A stretch of 7,691 nucleotides of DNA from an uncultured Bacillota bacterium (GTDB lineage: Bacteria > Bacillota > Clostridia > Christensenellales > UBA1242). The notes beneath the pieces are model-generated. The model searched no databases. It was not told the origin of the DNA and saw only the letters and a list, made by a program, of their open reading frames with translations. Both the position numbers and the translations under genes were made by a program. This document shows, piece after piece, positions 1 through 5,815 of the stretch (positions are counted from its first letter, which is position 1; each line of letters begins with the position of its first letter). Where the stretch lies: positions 1 to 7,691 of the forward strand of contig CALBYO010000050.1 in the NCBI GenBank assembly GCA_937889705.1. The letters run 5' to 3'.

Positions 1-46
1 GCATAATACACAACATATTGTGGTGTTACGCAAATAATGCACACAA

Positions 47-268
47 TTATTGTAGTTTTTTCTCGTTAATTGTACCGTCTAATTGTTGCTCAATTTTTAC
101 GATTTTGCCCTTCACATTATCAAGTTCTTGCATACATTTCAAAATCAATTCTGCACCTTCTTCGTATAGTTTTTCAGATTCTGAAATTGGCAAATTTTCA
201 TTTTCCATTTTTTCTGCAATTTCATTCAATCTTTCTTCCCATTGTTCAAATTCTTTTTTTTCTTCCAT
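47..268 (-). CDS. xseB: Exodeoxyribonuclease VII small subunit
   Basis: This is the small subunit of exonuclease VII, a cytoplasmic nuclease that degrades single-stranded DNA into oligonucleotides; several XseB copies coat the coiled-coil arm of XseA. The 73-residue product matches the family: a charged helical hairpin with FEQWEERLNEIAEKMENE (residues 7-24), LPISESEKLYEEGAELI (26-42) and a second helix to about residue 62. Length is normal (about 70-85). A longer frame opens at a TTG at 289, but AAAGGGG lies 8 nt before the ATG at 268 and nothing resembling a ribosome site precedes the TTG, so I chose 268. It is the last gene of the asp23-nusB-xseA-xseB group, 78 nt after xseA. That gap is wider than the 11-17 nt junctions before it and holds a LexA-box-like palindrome. 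Confidence 0.93.
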   Translation of the reverse strand: MEEKKEFEQWEERLNEIAEKMENENLPISESEKLYEEGAELILKCMQELDNVKGKIVKIEQQLDGTINEKKLQ

Positions 269-276
269 TTCAATAT

Positions 277-283
277 CCCCTTT
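277..283 (-). promoter_or_regulatory. Ribosome binding site deciding the xseB start
   Basis: AAAGGGG on the minus strand sits 8 nt before the ATG at 268-266. It lies inside the longer frame that begins with TTG at 289, so it argues for the internal ATG as the true start of xseB. Confidence 0.8.
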
Positions 284-329
284 CTTCAATTTTAAAAATC
301 TTAATCCTAAGCGATTTTTGTTTTTGGCA

Positions 330-343
330 CGAACAAATATTCG
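330..343. promoter_or_regulatory. LexA/DinR (SOS) box-like palindrome upstream of xseB
   Basis: The plus strand reads CGAACAAATATTCG, an imperfect palindrome. Against the Gram-positive LexA operator (CGAAC-4-GTTCG form) one half-site, CGAAC, is intact and the other is ATTCG, with one change. It starts 4 nt after the xseA stop and ends 61 nt before the xseB ATG. No clear promoter accompanies it. A rough estimate for matching ten fixed bases with at most one mismatch in 7.7 kb at equal base frequencies is about 0.2 sites, so chance is a real alternative. It could also just be a 5-bp hairpin (ACGAA/TTCGT). Confidence 0.25.
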
Positions 344-346
344 TTT

Positions 347-1456
347 TTAATTTTTATTAATTTTTTCAATTTTGGAAATTATATTTCCACCCTTCAAAAT
401 TATCTTTATTTCGTCTTCAATTTTTAAATCATCAATTTTTGCGCTCTTATTATTTTTTTCTATAAAAGCATAGCCTTTGTTTAAAAGTTCATTTGGATTA
501 TGTTTTTCAAGCGTTTTTTGAATTAATGCAAGTTGATATTCTTTTTCTCTCAACTTTGAACGCAAACAATCTTTAAATAAATCTTTTGTATCTTCTAAAA
601 AGTTATATTTATCCAAAATTTGCTGTTTAATGTAATTTTGTATATATTCAAAATTATTAAGCAAAGCAATCTTTCTATCATTTTTAGGCGTTGTCAAAAG
701 TTCTGCCGCAGCTGACGGCGTTGGCGCACGCAAATCTGAAACAAAATCAATAATCGTATAATCTGTTTCATGTCCAACCGCAGATAAAATCGGCTTTTTA
801 CAATCGCAAACCACCCTTGCCATTTTCTCAGAATTAAAAGCGTTTAGATCTTCAAAAGATCCACCACCACGTGCAACCACGATAACATCAACATCATAAT
901 TATCCAAAAACTTAATACCGCTTATAATTTCGCTTTCGGCATAAACCCCTTGAACACTTGAAGGATACAAGACAATGTCCACACTATCGTCCCTACGAGT
1001 AACAATATTTATAATATCTCGAATGACCGCGCCAGTTTCACTTGTTACCACGCCAATTCTTTTTATATTTTTAGGTATTGGCTTTTTCCTGCCTAAATCA
1101 AATAGGCCTTCGCTTTCCAATTTCGCTTTTGTTTCCAAGAATTTTTTGTAAAGTTCACCCATTCCGTAAGGTTTGGTTTTAATGACATTAAAATTTAACT
1201 TACCGCCCTTTGAATAGTAATTTGGCGTGCCTGCGGCTATAATTTTGTCGCCATTATTAAGTTCTTCCAACACGCCAAAATAGACGCATGGAATTAATGC
1301 GTCATCGTCTTTTAAATTAAAATAGGCATTTCCACGCAAAATGGAAAGCCCACTTATTTCACCATAAACTGATATATTATGAAGAAGTTCTTCGCTTTCA
1401 AAAATGCTTTTTATATAGCCGCATAATTTTGAAACCGAAATTGCATTGTCTTGCAT
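347..1456 (-). CDS. xseA: Exodeoxyribonuclease VII large subunit
   Basis: Catalytic subunit of exonuclease VII, which digests single-stranded DNA from either end in repair and recombination. The 369-residue protein has an N-terminal OB-fold (about 1-95, VYGEISGL at 30-37), the nuclease domain (about 120-252, with IGVVTSETGAVIRDI at 134-148, ARGGGSFEDLNAFN at 195-208, AVGHETDYTIIDFVSDLRAP at 226-245 and TPSAAAE after it), a helical arm (about 255-320) and the C-terminal module NKGYAFIE onwards. All expected blocks are present, but the arm is short: the family is usually about 400-450 residues. The longest frame starts at GTG 1462, which overlaps its own AAAGGAG; the ATG at 1456 lies 5 nt after that site and is preferred. 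The gene follows nusB by 11 nt and is probably cotranscribed with it. Confidence 0.96.
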   Translation of the reverse strand: MQDNAISVSKLCGYIKSIFESEELLHNISVYGEISGLSILRGNAYFNLKDDDALIPCVYFGVLEELNNGDKIIAAGTPNYYSKGGKLNFNVIKTKPYGMGELYKKFLETKAKLESEGLFDLGRKKPIPKNIKRIGVVTSETGAVIRDIINIVTRRDDSVDIVLYPSSVQGVYAESEIISGIKFLDNYDVDVIVVARGGGSFEDLNAFNSEKMARVVCDCKKPILSAVGHETDYTIIDFVSDLRAPTPSAAAELLTTPKNDRKIALLNNFEYIQNYIKQQILDKYNFLEDTKDLFKDCLRSKLREKEYQLALIQKTLEKHNPNELLNKGYAFIEKNNKSAKIDDLKIEDEIKIILKGGNIISKIEKINKN

Positions 1457-1461
1457 TATCA

Positions 1462-1468
1462 CTCCTTT
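1462..1468 (-). promoter_or_regulatory. Ribosome binding site deciding the xseA start
   Basis: AAAGGAG lies 5 nt before the ATG at 1456-1454. The alternative GTG (1462-1460) uses the last G of this same site, so no ribosome site remains for it. The stop codon of nusB (1470-1468) overlaps the start of the site, which suggests coupled translation. Confidence 0.85.
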
Positions 1469-1857
1469 TAAACCATTGCCCTTAAAATGCCATTCAAAAA
1501 TTTTGGACTATTGTCTGTTGAATATTTTTTGCTAAGTTCAAGAATTTCATTTACAACGATTGGCGCAGGCGTTTTTTTGTAATATTTGATTTCTGTTAAA
1601 GCGAGTTTCAAAAGTGCCATATCAACTTTATACACTCTGTTGAGTTCATATCCTTGCAATTTTACAGAGATTTCATCTTCTATTTCAACGCTATTTTCTT
1701 GATATAAATCAAAAATTTCACTCGCAAATTTCTTTTCTTCATCAGTCAAATTTAGCCCTTCCAAATCTGACATAAAAGAAAGTTCAACATCAATTTGACT
1801 ATTGAACTCACTTTCAAATATTAACTTAAATGCTAACTCTCTTGCATCTCTTCTCAT
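1468..1857 (-). CDS. nusB: Transcription antitermination factor NusB
   Basis: NusB is a small all-helical RNA-binding protein that pairs with NusE (ribosomal protein S10) on boxA RNA and promotes antitermination of rRNA operons. The 129-residue product shows the family blocks: RRDARELAFKLIFESEF (residues 2-18), VYKVDMALLKLALTEIKYY (75-93) and APIVVNEILELSKKYSTDN (98-116) followed by SPKFLNGIL. Length is at the low end of the usual 130-150. The ATG at 1857 opens directly on the conserved N-terminus and is preceded by an AAGAGAG-like site 7 nt upstream. It follows the asp23-family gene by 17 nt and precedes xseA by 11 nt. In B. subtilis folD stands between nusB and xseA; here it is absent. Confidence 0.95.
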   Translation of the reverse strand: MRRDARELAFKLIFESEFNSQIDVELSFMSDLEGLNLTDEEKKFASEIFDLYQENSVEIEDEISVKLQGYELNRVYKVDMALLKLALTEIKYYKKTPAPIVVNEILELSKKYSTDNSPKFLNGILRAMV

Positions 1858-1874
1858 GTCTACACTCTCTTATT

Positions 1875-2258
1875 TTACGCAGTTACAGGTTGTTCATTCG
1901 TTTCAAAATCTACGCCCATAACATGAACATTTACTTTTGTTGTTTTCATATCAACCATAGCAGCGATACCGTTTTTGATGTTCTCTTGGATTTTATAAGC
2001 GATGTCTGGCACGCTATATCCATAATAAATTCTGATATAAACATCAACTGACAACGAACCATTTGGGTTAAACCTGATTGAAACGCCTTCATGATTGTTT
2101 CTTGTAAAGAAGTTTGCAACTTTTGCTTTGAAAGAAGATGTTAGACCGCTAACGCCGCAAATTTCTTTTGTTGCAAGATTGATAATTGACAAAAGAATGC
2201 TTCTGTTACAAGTTATTTTGCCCTTATTTTTAACAATTAAATCTCTTTCTTGGCCCAT
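1875..2258 (-). CDS. Asp23/Gls24 family envelope stress response protein (YqhY-like)
   Basis: Member of the Asp23/Gls24 (DUF322) family, small proteins linked to the cell envelope and stress tolerance in Firmicutes. B. subtilis YqhY occupies the same place after spoIIIAH and has been tied to control of acetyl-CoA carboxylase. The 127-residue product shows the family pattern: a GKITCNRSILLSIINLATKE block (13-32), CGVSGLTSSFK (34-44), a beta-rich GVSIRFNPNGSLSVDVYIRI stretch (58-77), and YSVPDIAYKIQENIKNGI (81-98) leading to VNVHVMGVDF (109-118). The longest frame begins at TTG 2297, inside a stem-loop, but AGGAG lies 5 nt before the ATG at 2258, which I take as the start. It has its own promoter-like sequence and heads the asp23-nusB-xseA-xseB group. 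accB and accC, which adjoin yqhY in B. subtilis, are not present. The molecular function is not settled for the family. Confidence 0.93.
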   Translation of the reverse strand: MGQERDLIVKNKGKITCNRSILLSIINLATKEICGVSGLTSSFKAKVANFFTRNNHEGVSIRFNPNGSLSVDVYIRIYYGYSVPDIAYKIQENIKNGIAAMVDMKTTKVNVHVMGVDFETNEQPVTA

Positions 2259-2263
2259 TAAAA

Positions 2264-2268
2264 CTCCT
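2264..2268 (-). promoter_or_regulatory. Ribosome binding site deciding the asp23-family start
   Basis: AGGAG lies 5 nt before the ATG at 2258-2256. It is inside the longer frame starting with TTG at 2297, which has no ribosome site, so the shorter start is preferred. Confidence 0.8.
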
Positions 2269-2276
2269 ATACGCTT

Positions 2277-2303
2277 AAAAGTTTGCAGGTTTTGCAAACT
2301 TTT
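2277..2303 (-). terminator. Perfect 11-bp stem-loop between spoIIIAH and asp23: weak terminator or 5' leader hairpin
   Basis: The minus strand reads AAAAGTTTGCA, a 5-nt loop (AAACC), then TGCAAACTTTT, an uninterrupted 11-bp stem. The 3' arm ends in only four T before AAGCG, so as a terminator for spoIIIA it would be modest. It starts about 3 nt after the predicted start of the asp23 transcript and ends 8 nt before the asp23 ribosome site, so a 5'-end hairpin protecting or tuning that mRNA is equally possible. In the opposite direction it is followed by TTTTTGTTT, but there is no plus-strand gene to terminate. Confidence 0.6.
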
Positions 2304-2313
2304 TGTTTATATT

Positions 2314-2342
2314 ATTTTAACCTAATTTTTAAAAATAAGCAA
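2314..2342 (-). promoter_or_regulatory. Sigma-A-type promoter for asp23-nusB-xseA-xseB
   Basis: On the minus strand TTGCTT (2342-2337, 3 of 6 to TTGACA) is followed after exactly 17 nt by TAAAAT (2319-2314, 5 of 6 to TATAAT). The predicted transcription start is near 2306. It lies after the spoIIIAH stop and before the asp23 gene, where a vegetative promoter is expected to separate housekeeping genes from a sporulation operon. The region is AT-rich, which raises the chance of accidental matches. Confidence 0.55.
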
Positions 2343-2358
2343 GTGTTTTTATTAAACT

Positions 2359-2832
2359 TTAAGCGGCAGGAATAATTTTGATATTGTCAAGGCTTCTTCC
2401 TGTTTGTTCTTGAACAATTTTGCCAATCTTTGCTAGTTCTCCGGCTGACAATTCGTTGGCCTTTACAATAACATTTACATTTTCGTTTGTTGTTGTTAAA
2501 ACAACATCTTCAAAGCCTGCACTTTTCAATAAACCTTCCACAACAAGCTCTTTTTCCATAGCATCTATAAGTTCTTGTCTGCTCTTTGCAGCCATTGCTT
2601 TTGCTTCCTCAGAAGAATCAGCACTTGCGATAATGCTATCATAATACATGATTGCCGTTTCCCTTGAACTTTGTCTGTCCGCCCTATATCCAGCGTAGAA
2701 ATCTGTTGTTGTGTTTGTTGTTGATGTAGTCGTTGTAACATTGTTATTCAATGCAATGTTAAGATAACCTGTAACAACAAGCAATGCAACCATAACAACT
2801 AAAATAATGATTTTTTTCTTTTTGCTTAACAT
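2359..2832 (-). CDS. spoIIIAH: Stage III sporulation protein AH, ring-forming channel protein
   Basis: SpoIIIAH is anchored in the mother-cell (outer forespore) membrane and in B. subtilis binds forespore SpoIIQ across the intermembrane space, forming a ring of the mother cell-forespore channel. The 157-residue product has a basic N-terminus (KKKK at 4-7), one membrane segment (about 8-24) ending in the family-typical TGYLN (21-25), a Thr-rich linker (32-43), a charged helical stretch with YRADRQSSRETA (49-60), and a ring-building-motif domain (about 92-157, AGFEDVVLTT and VNVIVKANELSAGELAKI). It is clearly shorter than the B. subtilis protein (about 218), mainly in the region between membrane and ring domain. 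AAAGGAG lies 6 nt before the ATG. It is the last spoIIIA gene, 18 nt after spoIIIAG. Confidence 0.94.
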   Translation of the reverse strand: MLSKKKKIIILVVMVALLVVTGYLNIALNNNVTTTTSTTNTTTDFYAGYRADRQSSRETAIMYYDSIIASADSSEEAKAMAAKSRQELIDAMEKELVVEGLLKSAGFEDVVLTTTNENVNVIVKANELSAGELAKIGKIVQEQTGRSLDNIKIIPAA

Positions 2833-2850
2833 AATATTCTCCTTTTAAAT

Positions 2851-3438
2851 TTATTTTCCAACCAAGACTTCTATGTTCGCGATTGGAACTTCTAAAACCG
2901 CTTGAACCGCTTTTATGATTTCAAGTTTTACTTTTGTATCTCTTGCTCCGCTTGCCACAACAACAACCCCGCTTATCTTGGGCAGAACTTCCTTCACAAG
3001 CAGTCCTTGATTGTTTTTAACATAAGGAGAACTTGTTGAAGTTGTGGTTGATGTTGTTGAACCAGAACTCGTGTTTGTGTTCGTTTTTGTTTCATCGTTT
3101 GTTGCGTAAATGTATTCAGTGCCACTTTCAAAGGTTATCATAGTTGAAACATTGCCCGCACCTTCGATATTTGCTAATACATTTGCTAGTTTATTTTCTA
3201 AGAACTCGGAATATTCCGAAATTGACGTAATTGATTGTGTCGAAGTTTGTTTAGTTATGCCATTTGATGAAAGCGAGGAAATGTAAATTAAAAGAATGAT
3301 TGCTCCCAAGACGACTGCAATTATAAGTTCAATATGCTTGACACCTTTTAGTTTTTGAAAAAACTTGCCGCCAAAAAGACTTACACCCTTTTTTTCAGTT
3401 TGATTTTTTTCGTTTTTTACTTCTTCTTTATTTTCCAT
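2851..3438 (-). CDS. spoIIIAG: Stage III sporulation protein AG, ring-forming channel protein
   Basis: SpoIIIAG forms a large oligomeric ring in the intermembrane space of the engulfing forespore. The 195-residue product has a charged cytoplasmic N-terminus, a membrane segment (about 36-54, ELIIAVVLGAIILLIYI), the region YSEFLENKLANVLANIEGAG (76-95) with NVSTMITFES after it, a Thr/Ser-rich stretch (117-137), and the highly family-typical end LVKEVLPKISGVVVVASGA (147-165) with KLEIIKAVQAVLEVPIANIE (171-190). The ring-building motif is thus split by the Thr/Ser-rich insert, in the position where B. subtilis SpoIIIAG carries its extra beta insertion. The longest frame starts at TTG 3462, overlapping spoIIIAF; AAAAGGA lies 6 nt before the ATG at 3438, so I chose that. 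Neighbours are 16 nt (AF) and 18 nt (AH) away. Confidence 0.95.
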   Translation of the reverse strand: MENKEEVKNEKNQTEKKGVSLFGGKFFQKLKGVKHIELIIAVVLGAIILLIYISSLSSNGITKQTSTQSITSISEYSEFLENKLANVLANIEGAGNVSTMITFESGTEYIYATNDETKTNTNTSSGSTTSTTTSTSSPYVKNNQGLLVKEVLPKISGVVVVASGARDTKVKLEIIKAVQAVLEVPIANIEVLVGK

Positions 3439-3444
3439 AAATTT

Positions 3445-3451
3445 TCCTTTT
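3445..3451 (-). promoter_or_regulatory. Ribosome binding site deciding the spoIIIAG start
   Basis: AAAAGGA lies 6 nt before the ATG at 3438-3436. The upstream TTG (3462-3460) would overlap the end of spoIIIAF and lacks a clear ribosome site. Confidence 0.75.
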
Positions 3452-3454
3452 AAA

Positions 3455-3940
3455 TTATTCAATTACGATGTCAGATTTGTTGACGCTAACATATTTTAAA
3501 ACACTATTTATAACTACTTCGTTAGTATTTTTATGCTCGGCTTTTTTAGTTATCACTAATTCCGATAAATCGACAAAAACGGCGTCAATAGTCATGTCTG
3601 TTGTAAAAATGTTGGCGTTAATTTTGACTTTAACTTTTTCAAGACCTTCGTCAGATAAATCACCTTCTATCATCTCCTCAATTTTTTCAAGTCTGTCACG
3701 ATTGATTTGATAAACAAAGTCTTCTTGAATGATAATTGCGTTCTCTTCAAAGATGTCGTCCACTCTGAAATCGCTTCCAAATATTTTTGGGAGTGGCGTG
3801 ATTATAACCATAACCACCACAAAAGCAAACACGCCCTTTACATACTTTTTTGTCTGTCCATTTGGCAAAATAAGTTCAACTAAAACGCCAATGACACTTA
3901 TTCCCGCAATAGACAAGATCCACGCCGATATCGAACTCAT
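3455..3940 (-). CDS. spoIIIAF: Stage III sporulation protein AF
   Basis: Membrane component of the SpoIIIA channel complex in the outer forespore membrane. The 161-residue product has two N-terminal membrane segments (about 7-25 and 34-52, joined by LPNGQTKKYVKG), followed by a soluble part (about 60-161) with the helix EDFVYQINRDRLEKIEEMIE (73-92) and a C-terminal alpha/beta region (VKVKINANIFTTDMTIDAVF, 103-122). The layout resembles the family, in which the soluble part is thought to be another ring-building-type fold; I can see the pattern but not prove the fold. Length is within the usual range (B. subtilis about 206, many clostridia shorter). The start has one of the strongest ribosome sites in the window, AAAGGAGGT, ending 4 nt before the ATG. 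It lies 12 nt after spoIIIAE. Confidence 0.92.
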   Translation of the reverse strand: MSSISAWILSIAGISVIGVLVELILPNGQTKKYVKGVFAFVVVMVIITPLPKIFGSDFRVDDIFEENAIIIQEDFVYQINRDRLEKIEEMIEGDLSDEGLEKVKVKINANIFTTDMTIDAVFVDLSELVITKKAEHKNTNEVVINSVLKYVSVNKSDIVIE

Positions 3941-3952
3941 TTTGACCTCCTT

Positions 3953-5212
3953 TTAAACAAAATTAGCCGTGCACATAATCAATCCAACCGTTATCAAATA
4001 CATGAAAGCAACGCCTAAAATCATCACAATTAGCATTGACAAACTTTTTGACACTGAGTAAATAAAATCAGAAATTCTTGCGTCTGTTAAAGGCTCCAAA
4101 ATTGCCGCAGCAAGTTTTAAGACCAGTATGAAAACCACAATTTTAACAATAGGCGAAATTATGGTTGAGAACATAAGCAATAAACCGCTTGCACCAATAG
4201 CATTTTTAATCAAAACGCTGGACGCCATTATCACATCAAAGCCTTCGGAAAGATAGCCACCAAGAATTGGAACATAAGAACGAATAGCATATTTTGCGGT
4301 TCGGATTGAAACCCCGTCATAGGTGCTTGCAGTTATGCCTTGTATTGACAAAAACGCCATGAAAACAGTGAAAATTCCGCCAATAATCCATTTAAAAGTC
4401 GACTGAAAAAACTTTGTAAATTTTTCAAGTTTGACAGTTGATGTCAGGTTTGAAATGATTGTAAAAACAATAGAAAAAATGAAAATCGGCATCAAAACGC
4501 TTGTAAAAATGTGCATAATCGCGCTGGACAAAAGTGCGACCGCTGGTTGATAAATAGATACGCTCATCGTGCCGCCAATCGCGGTCATAATAGTTAGCAG
4601 CAAAGGAAAAACAACTTCCATTTGGCTTCTAAGTCCATTTATCGTTTTACCAGTCATTTGTATTAAATTTACAACCGCGGTCATAACTATTGAAATCACC
4701 ACACCATAGCAGACGAAATGAATGATGTCGCCAACGCCCTTACCACTGCTATCGCTTTTTAAATTGGACAAAAAACCGCATATAATTGAAATTATAATTA
4801 TGCTAGCCAGTAAAGGCACAAAGGCCAAAACATCATCAAATATAAGGTTAATAATTGCCTTAAAAATTGATTGTTGCCCGTCAGCAAATTCGCCAGAAAC
4901 AATCTTTTTAACCTTGTCACCAAAACTGCTAACTCCAAATACTTCTAGTTGGTCGTCACCAAGCCCTTTCAGCACGCTTTCAATTTGCGCCAAGTCCAAA
5001 TTTTCAAGTTGAGAATATATTGTTTCTTCAAGTTCGGCCTGCAAATTTTCGGTGTCGTTATCTTCCGCCAAAACAATATAATTTGGCTTTAAATAACTGA
5101 CGAACACGCAAAACACAAACAAAAAAATCAGAATTTTTTTGATAACATCTTTGCTAAAAAAAGTTTTGCCTTGATAAAACGCTATTTTAGATAATTGCTT
5201 AAATGTGGTCAT
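3953..5212 (-). CDS. spoIIIAE: Stage III sporulation protein AE, polytopic membrane protein
   Basis: The largest membrane component of the SpoIIIA complex, likely part of its translocation platform. The 419-residue protein has an N-terminal hydrophobic segment with signal-peptide character (about 25-49, ending VLAE), an acidic soluble stretch (50-115) and several membrane helices (about 130-150, 165-187, 199-217, 228-256, 276-292, 335-372, 390-413). The family-defining block is GITASTYDGVSIRTAKYAIR (292-311) followed by SYVPILGGYLSEGFDVIMAS (312-331). It is slightly longer than the B. subtilis protein (about 399), with some 23 residues before the signal-like segment. The ATG overlaps the spoIIIAD stop as ATGA, and no strong ribosome site precedes it, so translation is probably coupled to spoIIIAD. 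Confidence 0.96.
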   Translation of the reverse strand: MTTFKQLSKIAFYQGKTFFSKDVIKKILIFLFVFCVFVSYLKPNYIVLAEDNDTENLQAELEETIYSQLENLDLAQIESVLKGLGDDQLEVFGVSSFGDKVKKIVSGEFADGQQSIFKAIINLIFDDVLAFVPLLASIIIISIICGFLSNLKSDSSGKGVGDIIHFVCYGVVISIVMTAVVNLIQMTGKTINGLRSQMEVVFPLLLTIMTAIGGTMSVSIYQPAVALLSSAIMHIFTSVLMPIFIFSIVFTIISNLTSTVKLEKFTKFFQSTFKWIIGGIFTVFMAFLSIQGITASTYDGVSIRTAKYAIRSYVPILGGYLSEGFDVIMASSVLIKNAIGASGLLLMFSTIISPIVKIVVFILVLKLAAAILEPLTDARISDFIYSVSKSLSMLIVMILGVAFMYLITVGLIMCTANFV

Positions 5213-5595
5213 GGCAACAACCCCGATATGATGTCAATCAAATTTGTAACGATTGGTATTGCCGACACCAAAATCAAAATTTTGCCGGCAAGCAGAATTT
5301 TATTTGCAATACTTGTTGAGCCAGCATCTACGCATAAGTTTGCCGAAAATTCGGTTATGTAACCCACTCCGATAATCTTTAAAACTGCCGCAAAAATGCC
5401 AGTTGAAAGCCCACTTTTTTGAGTTAGAGAACTGAACACGGATAAAATACTTGTCACGCTATCGACAAGCATCAAAAGCATTATTACGCCACCAGCAACA
5501 CCAACAATAATTGCAATTTCAGGCTTAACCTGTTTTACAATTAACGCTGTTACAGCAGTTGCAAGTCCAACTCCAATAATTCTGAAAATATCCAA
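5209..5595 (-). CDS. spoIIIAD: Stage III sporulation protein AD
   Basis: Small polytopic membrane protein of the SpoIIIA complex. The 128-residue product matches the family over its full length: MDIFRIIGVGLATAVTALIV at the start (1-20), hydrophobic helices at about 4-20, 26-45 and 103-127, and the conserved KIIGVGYITEF (73-83) and DAGSTSIANKILLAGKIL (90-107). B. subtilis SpoIIIAD is about 133 residues. The start is TTG at 5595: AAGGAG lies 5 nt upstream and the protein then begins exactly where the family does, so this non-ATG start looks real. It follows spoIIIAC by 14 nt and overlaps spoIIIAE by 4 nt. Confidence 0.95.
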   Translation of the reverse strand: MDIFRIIGVGLATAVTALIVKQVKPEIAIIVGVAGGVIMLLMLVDSVTSILSVFSSLTQKSGLSTGIFAAVLKIIGVGYITEFSANLCVDAGSTSIANKILLAGKILILVSAIPIVTNLIDIISGLLP

Positions 5596-5600
5596 GATTG

Positions 5601-5606
5601 CTCCTT
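5601..5606 (-). promoter_or_regulatory. Ribosome binding site supporting the TTG start of spoIIIAD
   Basis: AAGGAG lies 5 nt before the TTG at 5595-5593. No ATG is available near the family N-terminus, so this site confirms the use of TTG. Confidence 0.8.
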
Positions 5607-5609
5607 AAC

Positions 5610-5804
5610 TTAAAGATTAAACATCGTTCGCACAGTGGAAAAAAGTTCGTTTATCAGATTCAGCACCATAATCAGCACAATAACAAGCCCGGCAAGCGTT
5701 GTTAGCGTTGCAATTTCTTCCTTGTTGGAATGTTTTAATACTTGATTAACAACTGCCGTTAAAATGCCTATCGCCGCTATTTTGAATATAATTTCAACAC
5801 CCAT
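5610..5804 (-). CDS. spoIIIAC: Stage III sporulation protein AC
   Basis: Very small membrane component of the SpoIIIA complex. The 64-residue product has two hydrophobic helices (about 4-22 and 32-51) joined by a short polar loop (KHSNKEEIA, 24-32), and ends in a polar helix (NELFSTVRTMF). The opening MGVEIIFKIAAIGIL is typical of the family, as is the length (B. subtilis about 68). AAAGGAG lies 5 nt before the ATG. It sits 11 nt after spoIIIAB and 14 nt before spoIIIAD, the standard order. SpoIIIAC and SpoIIIAD are related small proteins and are thought to form part of the membrane base together with SpoIIIAE. Confidence 0.95.
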   Translation of the reverse strand: MGVEIIFKIAAIGILTAVVNQVLKHSNKEEIATLTTLAGLVIVLIMVLNLINELFSTVRTMFNL

Positions 5805-5815
5805 TTCAACTCCTT

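Noticed and set aside
9..22. Small hairpin CACAA/TTGTG after xseB, possible terminator
   Set aside because: The stem is only 5 bp of weak pairs and no T-run follows on the minus strand. The 46 nt beyond xseB are too short to tell whether the operon continues.
269..346. Sigma-A promoter for xseB in the xseA-xseB gap
   Set aside because: TTGTTC overlaps the palindrome, but no TATAAT-like sequence lies 16-18 nt downstream; the nearest candidates are at 20-22 nt and poor.
18..360. Plus-strand open frames of about 100 residues over xseB
   Set aside because: They are rich in Phe, Ser, Leu and Ile, lack ribosome sites and are antisense to a clear xseB; they are by-products of AT-rich coding on the other strand. 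The same holds for the plus-strand frames over asp23, spoIIIAE, spoIIIAB and spoIIIAA.
2259..2297. TTG start at 2297 giving an Asp23 protein 13 residues longer
   Set aside because: The extension falls in the stem-loop, has no ribosome site, and AGGAG sits just before the internal ATG.
2277..2303. Terminator for a plus-strand gene
   Set aside because: The plus strand has a good hairpin with a T-run here, but there is no plus-strand gene upstream of it; the structure is better explained by the minus-strand operon boundary.
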